A DNA stretch of 64,000 nucleotides, taken from NCBI RefSeq assembly GCF_046719765.1, contig NZ_JABEBY010000016.1, forward strand, positions 16,121-80,120, in the 5' to 3' direction. The position numbers and the translations under genes were made by a program. A model generated the notes under the pieces. The model saw only the letters and a list, made by a program, of their open reading frames with translations, did not search any database and was not told the DNA's origin. The stretch comes from Halonotius sp046719765 (GTDB taxonomy: Archaea; Halobacteriota; Halobacteria; Halobacteriales; Haloferacaceae). Shown here one piece after another: positions 36,399 to 45,338 of the stretch. Positions within the stretch are counted from its first letter, which is position 1, and each line of letters begins with the position of its first letter.

Positions 36399-37880
36399 TT
36401 AGTTTCCGGCCGGTGTGCCGTTCGAGGCCGTGTTGTTAGCGCCGAACGGCGTCTCGTTGTGCCGTGACTGCTCGACCTCGAACCCAAAGTCGAAGCCGAC
36501 TGAATCAGTCTGGACCTCATTACCAACATCGAACGGTAACGTCCATTCGAAGCCGATACACTGGGTGGTCGCACCGGGGTACGGCTGGGTGCCCTCCTCC
36601 TGGCGGTTTCCGTCGAGGAGCACGCCCTCCGAGAGCTGGGCGAACACTTCGGCCATCGTCCCCTCCGCGATCTTCTGTTCGCCGTCGAGGACAATCTGGG
36701 CGATCTCCGCGTAGACGGTGTCCAGATCCGCACCGTCAGGAGCGACGAAGGCGTCGTCGGGCGAGGTGGCAATGCTCTCGAGGAATGCCTCGTTGGCACC
36801 AGACCCGAGCGCAATGGTAAAGACGCGGATACCCTGGCCCTTGGCACTGTTCGCCGCAGCCGTGGCCGCGCTGGCGCTGTTGGGCGAACCGTCCGACAGC
36901 AGGATCATGACCTTCGACGCGCCGGCGGTTGCGTTCGTCCCGGTAAGCAGTTCGGTCTCCGCGGTCGAGATGCCGGCCGACATATTCGTCGACCCCGAGT
37001 CGTCGTAGGTGTCGATAGCGTCCTTGACGGCCTGGTAGTTCGTCGTCAGCTCTTGGTCTAGGGACGCGGAGGTCGCGAACGATATCGCCGCCGCCTCGTC
37101 GGGAACCGAAAGGTTGTCGACGAAGTCCTTCCCTGCGGTCTTGAGCTGGGCAAGTTCGCTCTCCGTGATGGATCCTGACGTGTCACTCACGAGTGCGACT
37201 TCCAGTTCGTTCTGTTGGCCCGTGCCGGTCGGCTCGAAGACGTTGTCGCAGTCCTCGTCGTACCAGACGCAGACCTCGATCGCGTCAGCGAGTTCGCCGA
37301 TGCCGTCGGTGTCCTCGCCCTCGGCGTCGATCTCGGGTTCGGTCTGGCCGTTCTCGACGTTCTCGGTGATGTCGCCCATCATCCGAAGGTAGCCGGGGTT
37401 GTCGCAGATGTGGATGCTCACCGTGACTTCCCCGGAGTCGCCGGGCTTCACGTCCGAGAGGGTGAACATCGGGATCCCGTCGCCGTTGACGAGGAACTCG
37501 TCGGCTGCAGGGCTGCAGAAGTCGAATGCTTCGCCCTGGACAAGATCTTCCCATTCCTGCATATCCGCTGGCGATGGTGCTTGTGCAAGGAGGTACCGGC
37601 CGGTCGACTCGCCGTCGTCGGTGATCTCTTCGACGTTCGGGTAGCCCATAGCCTCGACCGCATCGAGTCGGCCTGGGCCACCGAGGTACGTTGCTTTGTA
37701 GTCAAGCTTCAGATCGAGGGTGCCAGCTTGGAGACTATTGTTCATGAATTCCTCCTCGTCGGAGAAAAACGCGCTCGTGCCAAGCCCGGCACCAGCGGAA
37801 GCGATACCGACTGCGCCGATACCCCCGAGGATGCTGCGTCGGGAGAGGCTGTTCAGTGTGGGGTCGTTATGTTCTGTCAT
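36399..37880 (-). CDS. SipW-dependent surface protein with von Willebrand A domain
   Basis: 493 aa from the ATG at 37880; the longer open frame upstream is not needed. Signal SLSRRSILGGIGAVGIASAG, mature start TSAFFSDEEEFMNNSLQAGT (TasA/CalY type). The vWA domain spans about 240-410 with the metal-ion site VSDTSGSITE, then STNMSAGI and LLSDGSPNS. It ends in the shared module LPFDVGNEVQTDSVGFDFGF and EQSRHNETPF. A vWA domain suggests adhesion or a filament tip. The vWA domain lies within the TasA-like fold, between its beta segments. Confidence 0.8.
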   Translation of the reverse strand: MTEHNDPTLNSLSRRSILGGIGAVGIASAGAGLGTSAFFSDEEEFMNNSLQAGTLDLKLDYKATYLGGPGRLDAVEAMGYPNVEEITDDGESTGRYLLAQAPSPADMQEWEDLVQGEAFDFCSPAADEFLVNGDGIPMFTLSDVKPGDSGEVTVSIHICDNPGYLRMMGDITENVENGQTEPEIDAEGEDTDGIGELADAIEVCVWYDEDCDNVFEPTGTGQQNELEVALVSDTSGSITESELAQLKTAGKDFVDNLSVPDEAAAISFATSASLDQELTTNYQAVKDAIDTYDDSGSTNMSAGISTAETELLTGTNATAGASKVMILLSDGSPNSASAATAAANSAKGQGIRVFTIALGSGANEAFLESIATSPDDAFVAPDGADLDTVYAEIAQIVLDGEQKIAEGTMAEVFAQLSEGVLLDGNRQEEGTQPYPGATTQCIGFEWTLPFDVGNEVQTDSVGFDFGFEVEQSRHNETPFGANNTASNGTPAGN

Positions 37881-38029
37881 TTGCTGTTTATTTCGGTATT
37901 TCGTCGTTGTCTGCGGTCGTGTGTGACCGTTGCCGGTGCCTGTTTCGTGCTCCCTGCCTCGGTGACGGGAGAAAACCCACCGGAGGAGTCGAACCCCCGT
38001 TCGCCGTCGTGGGCTGTCGCACGAATCGA

Positions 38030-39742
38030 TCAAGCGACTTGTGGCCCGGCACCATCGTTGTGCCGTTCCTGTTCGGTGTAGAACCCTAAGTCGAAGCCGA
38101 GGGTGTCGCCTTGGATCTCGTTGCCGATCTCGAAGGGGAGCTCCCACGAGAGCGCGACACAGTGCATCACGCCAGCGTTGCGGAACGCCTCGCGGTCGGG
38201 GTCGTCAGCAGGATCAGTCAACTCCTCGTACAGCGTCGCGCGGTTGCCGTCGAGCGGGATGCCGTTGCCGTCCGCTAACTCGGCGAGGACGTTCGCAAGC
38301 GTGTCCTCCATGATCACCTTCTCCTGGGTGGCCTGCGCCGCGAGGTTGCCGAACACCGTCGGGATGTCCAGCGGGTCATCAATGTCGTTGAAGAACGCCG
38401 GGTCGTCGCCCGATCCGCCGGCTGGGCCGGCCATCGCCGCTAAGGTGCTGGCGCTGCCGTCGACGTTGATCGTGTAGACGCTGGTTTCGGGGGAGGAAGG
38501 CGAGGGGCTGATCGCTCCACCGGGGCCGGCACGCGCGCTGGCCGCGGCGTCCTCAGGCGAGGAGAACTGGGTGCTCCCGGTGCCGTTGAACGACTCGCCG
38601 TCCGAAAGGACGATGGTCTGCTTTTCCGCGCCGGGGCGGCCGTTAGCATCGAGTTCAGTCTGCGCATCGTCGACACCCTCACCGAGGTAGGTACCAGTCG
38701 CGATCCCATTCGTGGAAAACGGATCCGGATCGCCGTCACCGTCGGAGGGATCCGAGGGGGCACTACCGGTCACAACGTTCGCAAGCTTCTGGCGAAGCCC
38801 TGTGAGTGCCCCGTCGACAACCGAGAGGTCGGTCGTCAGTTCTTGGAGAATCCCAGTCCGGGGGATATTGTCGTCGCTGCCTTCGCCGTCGAGGTACGCC
38901 ACGCCCACTTGGGCGTCCGCGCCCGCGTTCTGCAGGAAATCGATGAACTGGCGGGCTCCGAGTTCGACGAGGTCGATCTTTGTCGTCTCGTTGTAAGTGT
39001 TCCCATTGAGCTGAATCTCGTCATTGCTGACGAGGCCGCCGTACTCATCGTACAGCATCGAGCCCGAGAAGTCGAGCGTCAGCATAATGTCGACCGACTC
39101 CGCGGAGTCGTACACGTTGTCACAGTCCTCGTCGTACCAGAGCCGCGCGTTGATGGCGTCGCCGAGGTCGCCGAGGTTGTCGGGATCGACCGCCATCTCG
39201 GGCTCGGTGTGAACGCCGCCGTCTTCGGAGATGTTGTCAGCCTGCATCCAGAGGTAGCCGGGGTTGTCACACAGGTGCAGCGAGAACGTGATCTCGCCGG
39301 CGTCGCCCGGCTTCACGTCGGTGAACTGCACGAGGGTGTCCATCTCCTCGTCGGTGACGGGATCGACGCCGAAGTCAGCCTCCGACAGCGGAGGGACGTT
39401 GTCGCAGTCCAGTACTGGGATGTTCGCGCCGTTGCTGTCGGCGTCCTCCTCGTCCGGGAAGTCGCTGTACTTGGCGATTTCGCCGTCGATTTCGACCGAC
39501 TGTTCGCCGTCGCCGTCGTGATCGGGATGGGCACTGACGAAGGTTTGGCCGTCGCCGAAGTCGTAGGTCTGTTGCCAGTCGACCAGCAGGTCAAGCTCAC
39601 CCGCGACGAGCGAGTTGTCGACGAACTCCTCTTCATCGCTGAAGAACGCGCTCGTGCCGGCACCAGCACCCGCAGACGCGAGTCCAACGACACCGATCCC
39701 CGCGAGCACCTTGCGGCGGGAGAGTCTGAGTTTTTCATTCAT
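38030..39742 (-). CDS. SipW-dependent surface protein with von Willebrand A domain
   Basis: 570 aa. Signal LRLSRRKVLAGIGVVGLASA, then TSAFFSDEEEFVDNSLVAGE. TasA-like segments FTDVKPGDAGEITFSLHLCD and NPGYLWMQADN are shared with the neighbours. The vWA domain starts at MLTLDFSGSMLYDEYGG (DxSGS metal site) and includes IVLSDGESFNG. It ends with LPFEIGNEIQGDTLGFDLGF and EQERHND. It is a paralogue of the gene downstream with a larger insert. Likely role: cell-surface fibre or adhesin. Confidence 0.8.
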   Translation of the reverse strand: MNEKLRLSRRKVLAGIGVVGLASAGAGAGTSAFFSDEEEFVDNSLVAGELDLLVDWQQTYDFGDGQTFVSAHPDHDGDGEQSVEIDGEIAKYSDFPDEEDADSNGANIPVLDCDNVPPLSEADFGVDPVTDEEMDTLVQFTDVKPGDAGEITFSLHLCDNPGYLWMQADNISEDGGVHTEPEMAVDPDNLGDLGDAINARLWYDEDCDNVYDSAESVDIMLTLDFSGSMLYDEYGGLVSNDEIQLNGNTYNETTKIDLVELGARQFIDFLQNAGADAQVGVAYLDGEGSDDNIPRTGILQELTTDLSVVDGALTGLRQKLANVVTGSAPSDPSDGDGDPDPFSTNGIATGTYLGEGVDDAQTELDANGRPGAEKQTIVLSDGESFNGTGSTQFSSPEDAAASARAGPGGAISPSPSSPETSVYTINVDGSASTLAAMAGPAGGSGDDPAFFNDIDDPLDIPTVFGNLAAQATQEKVIMEDTLANVLAELADGNGIPLDGNRATLYEELTDPADDPDREAFRNAGVMHCVALSWELPFEIGNEIQGDTLGFDLGFYTEQERHNDGAGPQVA

Positions 39743-39934
39743 TATATGTCATCCCCGTGGGGGGAAATCCCGCCGGCGGAATCGAACCGTCGTGGTATAC
39801 CAACGCGGGATGGGAGTCGATCGGCTGTCCGGGACAATTTCCATCGGACAACAGAGCCTGAACAGCGGGGAGCCAGTCAGCGTCAGCGGGGAAGGCTCCA
39901 AAAGAATCCGCTATTCGGTACTTCTACTACGATC

Positions 39935-40822
39935 TTATTGACCACCAGTTGAGTTGTTCACCGGAGCTGTGTTGTTCACCGGGACTGTGTTGTTGAACGG
40001 ATCCTCGTTGTGTCGAACCTGTTCGGTCTCGAAGACGAGATCAAACGAGATCGAGTCGCCCTGAATCACGTTGCCGACCTGGAACGGGATCTCAAGGAGG
40101 AGACAAAACGAGTACTCGCCCTCGGCCCCGTCGTTGATCGGCAGCAGGTCGCCGTTGTCGTCTTTGATTAGGTAGCCGTTCTCAAGCACCGCGTTTGCCT
40201 CGCGTGCGGTTGTGTAGTGAGCGTCACCGTCGACGACACCATCAACATCTACTGGTGGTTCGTAATCGATATCAAGCGCATCAGAGGCGTTGTTGAATAC
40301 GGGATCGAGTGTGGAGAGTCCAGTCTTGTCGCCACTGGTCTCGTCATAGTCTTGCCACACGGTCGTCAGCAGGAAGTCACCGAGATCGGCATCGTTGTCG
40401 GTGTCACCCTCGACGTCCTGCTCGGGCTCGGGGTTGGCACCGCCGGCCTCGGCGAAGTCGTCTGTGCGCACCTGCACGTAGCCGGGGTTGTCGCCGACCT
40501 CGATATCGAAGCAGATAACCGCCCAGTCGCCGGGCTTGACATCGTCGACCTGAATGCCGGAAACCACGTCGCCGTCAGCTGTTTCGCTCAGGTCAAGGGC
40601 TCCTTGCCCGGTCCAGTAGTCGTCGGCCGCGACGACGTTGGCGGTGACACTCATATCGAGCGTCCCCGCGGTGAGCGTGTTATTTTCGAAGCTCTCTTCA
40701 TCGCTGAAAAACGCTGAGGTACCGACGCCGGCACCCGCAGACGCGAGGCCGACAACACCGAGACCGGCTACCATTTTGCGGCGTGAGAGGCTGTACAGTT
40801 GGGGGTTGTTGTCTTCTGTCAT
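39935..40822 (-). CDS. TasA/CalY-like major surface protein candidate
   Basis: 295 aa from the ATG at 40822. Signal SLSRRKMVAGLGVVGLASAG, mature start TSAFFSDEESFENNTLTAGT. It has the simplest architecture in the cluster: no vWA domain, just the fold with IQVDDVKPGDWAVICFDIEV and the C-terminal module FQVGNVIQGDSISFDLVFET, then EQVRHNEDPF and an NNT sequon tail. As the promoter-proximal gene it may be the main filament subunit. The CATACC array lies directly upstream. Confidence 0.78.
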   Translation of the reverse strand: MTEDNNPQLYSLSRRKMVAGLGVVGLASAGAGVGTSAFFSDEESFENNTLTAGTLDMSVTANVVAADDYWTGQGALDLSETADGDVVSGIQVDDVKPGDWAVICFDIEVGDNPGYVQVRTDDFAEAGGANPEPEQDVEGDTDNDADLGDFLLTTVWQDYDETSGDKTGLSTLDPVFNNASDALDIDYEPPVDVDGVVDGDAHYTTAREANAVLENGYLIKDDNGDLLPINDGAEGEYSFCLLLEIPFQVGNVIQGDSISFDLVFETEQVRHNEDPFNNTVPVNNTAPVNNSTGGQ

Positions 40823-40996
40823 GGGTCTGTTTCCCGGGTAGACCACGTTGAACAATCACAGGATCGTCCGGTCGGCTCGGGACAACTATCCCCACATCAC
40901 AGGGGGTATTACCTATGTGCTGATTCAACGGTTTGAGGCCCTCTCGGAGGTGTTTTGAACGGATGATTATGCCATTTCGGATTCAAACAGACTGAC

Positions 40997-41141
40997 CATA
41001 CCAGTTTGCACGGAACGCATACCGCCTCGTTGGGCGGACATACCGGTCATCTCCAGCCACCATACCGACCGGGTGGACTGGTCATACCGATTTGTACAGC
41101 TCCCGTACCAGTAGTATCCAGTTGACATACCGGTTTGGTAC
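40997..41141. promoter_or_regulatory. Phased array of seven CATACC direct repeats
   Basis: CATACC(G/A) starts at 40997, 41018, 41039, 41061, 41083, 41104 (CGTACC) and 41126, a period of 21-22 bases, or two helical turns. Several units continue as CATACCRGTTTG(T/C)AC. All copies would face the same side of the helix, as expected for cooperative binding of a regulator. The array sits between the divergent surface-protein operon and the DUF7344-type regulator gene. Confidence 0.8.
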
Positions 41142-41213
41142 CCGCACCCTGCTATCTGTACCCAAATAGCAGTGAATTCATATCTATATTACTCACGCGC
41201 GTTGCGACGAGCA

Positions 41214-41756
41214 ATGTTCAATCAGGCCATGCTGCCCGAGGTAGAAGTGTACAGCGTGCTCAGTAACGCGCGCCGGCGCGAGGTGCTCACAGAGCTGTGG
41301 AAACAGCCGGAGAGTATGTCGTTGCGTGACCTTTCGGAACGAATCGCAGCCGCAGAGTCTGGAGAACGCCCCGCGCCACGCGCGCTCCGCGAAAGCGTCT
41401 ACAACGCGCTCCATCAGACACACCTTCCGAAATTGGACAGCCTCGGACTGGTGGTGTATGATCCAAACCGGAAGACGGTGCGTGTCTGCTCGCAGGCGGG
41501 GCAGCTGAATCGCTATATGGATGTGACAACACGTATCGGCGTCACATGGGGGGAGTATTATCGCGCACTCGGCGTTGTCGGACTGGTTGTGACAGTCGGC
41601 TCGTTAGCAGCAGTTCCGCTACTCTCTGCAGTCGATCCGCTCATTCCCGCAACAGCCTCTCTCTTGTTGTTTGCCGGTTCCACCATCTACCAGCTATACG
41701 CTGGGCGGCTGGGCACCAGCGGCCAGGTGACACGGCTCCTCGCACGCTTCTTTTGA
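41214..41756 (+). CDS. DUF7344-type HTH regulator with two membrane segments
   Basis: 180 aa from the ATG at 41214. The N-terminal winged helix (VLSNARRREVLTELWKQPE, MSLRDLSERIAAAE, YNALHQTHLPKLDSLGLV) is followed by two hydrophobic helices (YRALGVVGLVVTVGSLAAVP and IPATASLLLFAGSTIYQL). A TATA-like CATATCTATATTA lies at the leaderless distance. Divergent position and the repeat array make it the obvious candidate regulator of the surface-protein operon. A paralogue is at 43124. Confidence 0.8.
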   Translation: MFNQAMLPEVEVYSVLSNARRREVLTELWKQPESMSLRDLSERIAAAESGERPAPRALRESVYNALHQTHLPKLDSLGLVVYDPNRKTVRVCSQAGQLNRYMDVTTRIGVTWGEYYRALGVVGLVVTVGSLAAVPLLSAVDPLIPATASLLLFAGSTIYQLYAGRLGTSGQVTRLLARFF

Positions 41757-41794
41757 TATCGGCGACAAAATAACAGCCCGCAATCTGGTGTCGT

Positions 41795-42619
41795 TCAAGC
41801 GTCACCAACAGCAGCGGCATCAGTCTCGAAGAGGCGAGCATCACAGTCGTGGCAGACGGCAGCGACCACCTCATACTCCCGACAGCAGGAGCTCACTGAT
41901 TCGGTTCCAAGCCTGATCTCGCCCCAACAGACGGGGCAGGTGTCACAGCAGGCGCGGATCGCTGAGAGGGTTCGTCCCCGAGCCGACCCCGGAACCGCAT
42001 CCCAGTCATCGGTCCAGTCGGCAAGTGTCCGGTGAGCCGCGAGATCGGTGATAAACGCCGCCCGTGACTCCCAGCGGCCACGGATCGAGTCGTCAACAGA
42101 GACACGCCACGACAGGCCGCCATCGACAAACGATAGCTGCTCCGGGGCAACATCTAGCAGATCAGCCGAACCAGCAAGGAGTGCTGCATCGGAATCAAGC
42201 TCAAGTGCGGCCACCTTGAGCCCCACCTCAAATTCCGGGGCGAGCCCAATATCGTCACCGTCATCGACCACAACCGATGTTCGGGTGAGAAAGGAGACGA
42301 TGTCGAACGTATCCGTCGGTTCCGCCGGTGGCATCGGGGTGTCGGCCGCCGACTTTCCAAACAGATCGAGTACCCGGTCAGGGAGATACCGTTTGGTCAA
42401 CGCAGGCGTGCCAGGTACCAAGTACCCACGAAAATAGATACTCGCAAGCGAAACCAACGCAACCGGAATGATAGCTGGCTGCCAGACAGCCGCAGCCCCA
42501 GCGGTTATTGCCCCCGCAAGAATAAGATTGATGACGGTACAAGGGCGACACCTATTCTCACCGGTATACTCGGTGCGGTGAATCGCCCGCAAAAGGTTAG
42601 GAGTCGGTTTTTGTGTCAT
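41795..42619 (-). CDS. Conserved haloarchaeal protein with TM segments and C-terminal Cys cluster
   Basis: 274 aa. The N-terminus HRTEYTGENRCRPCTVINL is a haloarchaeal signature I have seen in unassigned proteins, followed by two hydrophobic segments (INLILAGAITAGAAAVWQP, IIPVALVSLASIYFRGYLV). The C-terminal region has CCDTCPVCWGE, SSCCREYEV and CHDCDARLFE, a likely zinc ribbon. Function unknown. It is convergent with the DUF7344-type gene. Confidence 0.65.
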   Translation of the reverse strand: MTQKPTPNLLRAIHRTEYTGENRCRPCTVINLILAGAITAGAAAVWQPAIIPVALVSLASIYFRGYLVPGTPALTKRYLPDRVLDLFGKSAADTPMPPAEPTDTFDIVSFLTRTSVVVDDGDDIGLAPEFEVGLKVAALELDSDAALLAGSADLLDVAPEQLSFVDGGLSWRVSVDDSIRGRWESRAAFITDLAAHRTLADWTDDWDAVPGSARGRTLSAIRACCDTCPVCWGEIRLGTESVSSCCREYEVVAAVCHDCDARLFETDAAAVGDA

Positions 42620-42705
42620 GTAGTTCCGCTAAACGATAGTGGTTAGAACAATTAGGTATGGTTGACCTGAACGTCTTGAAGAAGTCATTCGAATAAAAGT
42701 GACAT

Positions 42706-43045
42706 CCTCCGCGCCGTGCACGGGGCGGCTTCCCACGCATGGGGAATACCAGCTACGTTTCGCTGTTGCTGGCAGAGGGTTCCGATCCGTGGAAAGTCGA
42801 GAGAGTCATCTGTGAGGGTTCTTCCCTCGTCTCTCGGTGGGTCGTGGCGCTGTCACGGGCGCTCCCATCCCGTGAGATGTCATCGCCCGCCGGTTTCAGC
42901 GGCAGACTCACGGGTCATGGCGGTCAATGCTCTCGTTAACGCCCTGTTTGCTCCTCGGTTCCGACCGAGCGTCGGAACACCCGTCACTCATGGGAAGGGC
43001 GGGAGTCTCTCGCTGAATCAGGATAGTGAGAGCGGAATCGATTTT
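42706..43045. mobile_element. Non-autonomous IS605-type remnant (MITE-like)
   Basis: The left side GTGACATCCTCCGCGCCGTG with a GC hairpin (CCGTGCACGG core) resembles the ends of haloarchaeal TnpB elements at 47888 and 63929. The right side CTCGGTTCCGACCGAGCGTC then GGAACACCCGTCACTCA resembles 48370-48420. There is no transposase between them. Boundaries are approximate. Confidence 0.5.
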
Positions 43046-43123
43046 TCTCACTCGATTAATTAATAATCAAATAATATAGAAATTGTGTGGTATTAATGCT
43101 TCACAGAGTTCTCGACTGGTCAT

Positions 43124-43723
43124 ATGAGCAAACTGCGGGCGGTTGCCAAATCACTCCAAGCCGACGAGCAAGGACTATCAACCGAAGCTGTCTTCGAAAC
43201 ATTAAGCAGTCGCCGGCGGCGGTTCACACTTCATTACTTGTCACAGGTCGGTGAGTCGGTCACCATCCGAGAACTCTCTACACAGATCGCCGCATGGGAA
43301 AATGGCGTTGAACTGCACGCAGTGACACCGAAGCAACGAAAGCGGGTGTATACGGCTCTCCACCAAACGCATCTCCCGACGATGGATCGACTAGATGTGA
43401 TCGTGTATGCGAAAGATCGCAAAACCATCAGTATCACCGATCAGATTCAGGAGTTTGATCTCTACCTCGATGTTGTTCCACCGAATGACCTCCCGTGGAG
43501 CCAATTTTATTTGCTGCTGAGTGCGGTTATCTCTGTGTTGGTAGTTATCGCCGTCCAAGGGGTGACACCGTTTTCCTCCGTTGGCGGATTCGAGTACGCA
43601 CTGCTGGCCAGTGGCGTCTTCGTTGTCACTAGCAGCCTCCATTACCTCCGTGATCGACAGACGCTGATCGGAGCCGCAACGACGCCTCCTGAGGTGGAGC
43701 CACCACGGGAAATTACCGAATAA
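43124..43723 (+). CDS. DUF7344-type HTH regulator with two membrane segments
   Basis: 199 aa. Winged helix FETLSSRRRRFTLHYLSQVG, VTIRELSTQIAAWENGVE, RVYTALHQTHLPTMDRLDVI, then FYLLLSAVISVLVVIAVQG and YALLASGVFVVTSSLHYL as membrane helices. It is a paralogue of 41214-41756. AT-rich DNA at 43055-43095 precedes it. No obvious target operon is adjacent. Confidence 0.78.
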   Translation: MSKLRAVAKSLQADEQGLSTEAVFETLSSRRRRFTLHYLSQVGESVTIRELSTQIAAWENGVELHAVTPKQRKRVYTALHQTHLPTMDRLDVIVYAKDRKTISITDQIQEFDLYLDVVPPNDLPWSQFYLLLSAVISVLVVIAVQGVTPFSSVGGFEYALLASGVFVVTSSLHYLRDRQTLIGAATTPPEVEPPREITE

Positions 43724-43746
43724 CAGTGCCGTCAGCGTCCCAACAG

Positions 43747-44550
43747 CTACGTTTCCGACGTGTTCTCGGTGACAAGCCCCTGAGACATCAGCCGGCGAGC
43801 AACGACTACAAGCCCGTTTCCGAACCCCTCACCGAAAACAGCTTGTTCGGCTTTTGAATCCGGGATGATCGAGCTTACCAGAATCGAGGTACGGTCAACC
43901 ATCAGCAGGCGACCGATCGCAGTGTCATCCGCCGTTGCATGCTCACCGTGCAACCATCCAAGCTCGGAGACAAACGTCGTGGCGGCCGGTACGGCTGTTT
44001 GGATCTCTGCTTGCAGCGACGGTGTTAGTGCGCCCACGGTTAGTTCGATGTCGTCTTCCACCCCGGTTAGCGTCTCGACCAGGTCTGCGGTCAACAGCGT
44101 TTCATCCCCGATGACCAGGACAATCTCTTCGGTCGCTGTGTTGATGAGTTGCTCCGTCCGGTTTTCGATCGGGTCGCGGCCGCGCATCGTCCAGACTTCC
44201 TGTACCGACGAGCTGTCGTCATCCTCGACGGTCTCGACTGTGTTGAGCGCGTTGTGAAGCCGATCAACACGACCCTCATACTGATCACGAAGGGTGGCAG
44301 TTGCCTCCTCTAAGGAAACTGCGCGAAAGCGTTGTGGGCTCGTGTGTTGGATCTCAACTAACCCCTGTGCCTCAAGAATGCGTATCGCGTCGTATATTCG
44401 GGTACGGGGGACATCGGTAAGACTGCTGAGTTTTTTTGCTGTGCTCATATTAAGCCGCGTCAACCCAACGAAACACTTGGCCTCGTACTCTTTGAGGCCA
44501 AGTTGTTGGAGGACTTCGACCGCCTCCTCACTATTTGGGTCTGCATCCAT
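43747..44550 (-). CDS. TrmB-family transcriptional regulator
   Basis: 267 aa. The N-terminal winged helix (LQQLGLKEYEAKCFVGLTRL, VPRTRIYDAIRILEAQGLVE) is typical of TrmB. Residues 95-125 form a helical linker, and the C-terminal part (RTEQLINTATEEIVLVIGDE, TSILVSSIIPD) resembles the PLD-like effector domain of the family. TrmB proteins control sugar uptake and metabolism in haloarchaea, but no sugar gene is adjacent. Confidence 0.85.
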   Translation of the reverse strand: MDADPNSEEAVEVLQQLGLKEYEAKCFVGLTRLNMSTAKKLSSLTDVPRTRIYDAIRILEAQGLVEIQHTSPQRFRAVSLEEATATLRDQYEGRVDRLHNALNTVETVEDDDSSSVQEVWTMRGRDPIENRTEQLINTATEEIVLVIGDETLLTADLVETLTGVEDDIELTVGALTPSLQAEIQTAVPAATTFVSELGWLHGEHATADDTAIGRLLMVDRTSILVSSIIPDSKAEQAVFGEGFGNGLVVVARRLMSQGLVTENTSET

Positions 44551-44939
44551 CTACCTCACCCCGTAGTCAATCATAGGCATGAAAACAAAAGCCAGCAGTT
44601 CACCATATCGGTTCATCGACTGACGGGCATCTGAAAAGGATATTTTCGTCTTTAGAACCTGCATAATAATAAGATTCTTTCACTGGCGTATAGCTTCTCA
44701 CCCTAATACATAATGCCGCTTATACAGACGAGAAATGATCGTAGTTCGATTTCACATAGCTAAATAATTAAACAAGTTGTGGCGTTAATCAGCCGCTCAG
44801 TGCCACTGTAACAGCAGTACTGTTGAACTGTGCCCCCCAGCGTCACACCGCCAGTAACCGAAATCTGTTAGATATAATCACACTCACAGATTGATTCACA
44901 GTGATTGTTGACCGGTTGTTCTCCGATTTTGCTCTGTGC
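44551..44939. other. Gene-free interval upstream of the TrmB gene
   Basis: About 390 bases, AT-rich near 44660-44790. No open frame with coding character or repeat was noticed. Confidence 0.4.
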
Positions 44940-45116
44940 TTACTCTAGTTCATACACAATGACCTCATAGTTATGACCAATCTTGCTGTCGGTACTGAAA
45001 ACCCAACTCCCCTTGGGATCAATATCATTCTTTTCGGCTGCATCAAGTAATGTTCCCAGCGCGGTTTCAAAATCGGCTTTGCTGGTGAAAGAATCTGTCC
45101 GCAATGGATCACTCAT
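44940..45116 (-). CDS. 58-residue acidic small protein
   Basis: ATG at 45116 to TAA at 44940. Reading: MSDPLRTDSFTSKADFETAL then DAAEKNDIDPKGSWVF and HNYEVIVYELE. The GSWVF...YEVIVYELE ending resembles small haloarchaeal proteins of unknown function that end in W-x-V-x-V-x-E-x-E. It overlaps the upstream small frame by 4 bases, supporting both as real. Confidence 0.55.
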   Translation of the reverse strand: MSDPLRTDSFTSKADFETALGTLLDAAEKNDIDPKGSWVFSTDSKIGHNYEVIVYELE

Positions 45117-45217
45117 ACGGCCGCCTCAAACCGTTGTTTGATGACAAGCTGGCCGAACTCGGTAGAGCTAATGCGGACATCAAAACGCCCATCTGGAGTT
45201 CTGTTGGCTAACAACAT
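45113..45217 (-). CDS. 34-residue small protein, coupled to the 58-residue gene
   Basis: ATG at 45217: MLLANRTPDGRFDVRISSTE then FGQLVIKQRFEAAV, TGA at 45113, overlapping the next ATG in ATGA. A TATA-like GGTATACATATCC lies about 29 bases upstream on the minus strand, the leaderless distance. Very short, so coding status rests on coupling and promoter spacing. Confidence 0.45.
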   Translation of the reverse strand: MLLANRTPDGRFDVRISSTEFGQLVIKQRFEAAV

Positions 45218-45237
45218 AGATAATTATTATCGGCCAC

Positions 45238-45252
45238 GGGGATATGTATACC
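45238..45252 (-). promoter_or_regulatory. Probable TATA region of the small-protein pair
   Basis: GGATATGTATACCG on the plus strand contains a TATACATA-type element on the minus strand centred about 29 bases before the 45217 start. The facing gene at 45339 has TTTAAT near 45309-45314 at a similar distance, so this is a divergent promoter region. Confidence 0.4.
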
Positions 45253-45338
45253 GAAAGGCATGGTCAACCATGCTTTGTGCACGGATCCGGCTAACAACAG
45301 AGCGAGGCTTTAATTCGCCTGTCTGTTTGTGAATATCT

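Noticed and set aside
38843..39952. 369-aa plus-strand open frame
   Set aside because: It is antisense to the vWA surface protein gene and has no domain of its own; an artefact of GC-rich codon use.
40997..41141. Regular repeats resembling a CRISPR array
   Set aside because: The conserved part is only 6-15 bases and the period is 21-22 bases, too short for repeat plus spacer. No cas gene is present.
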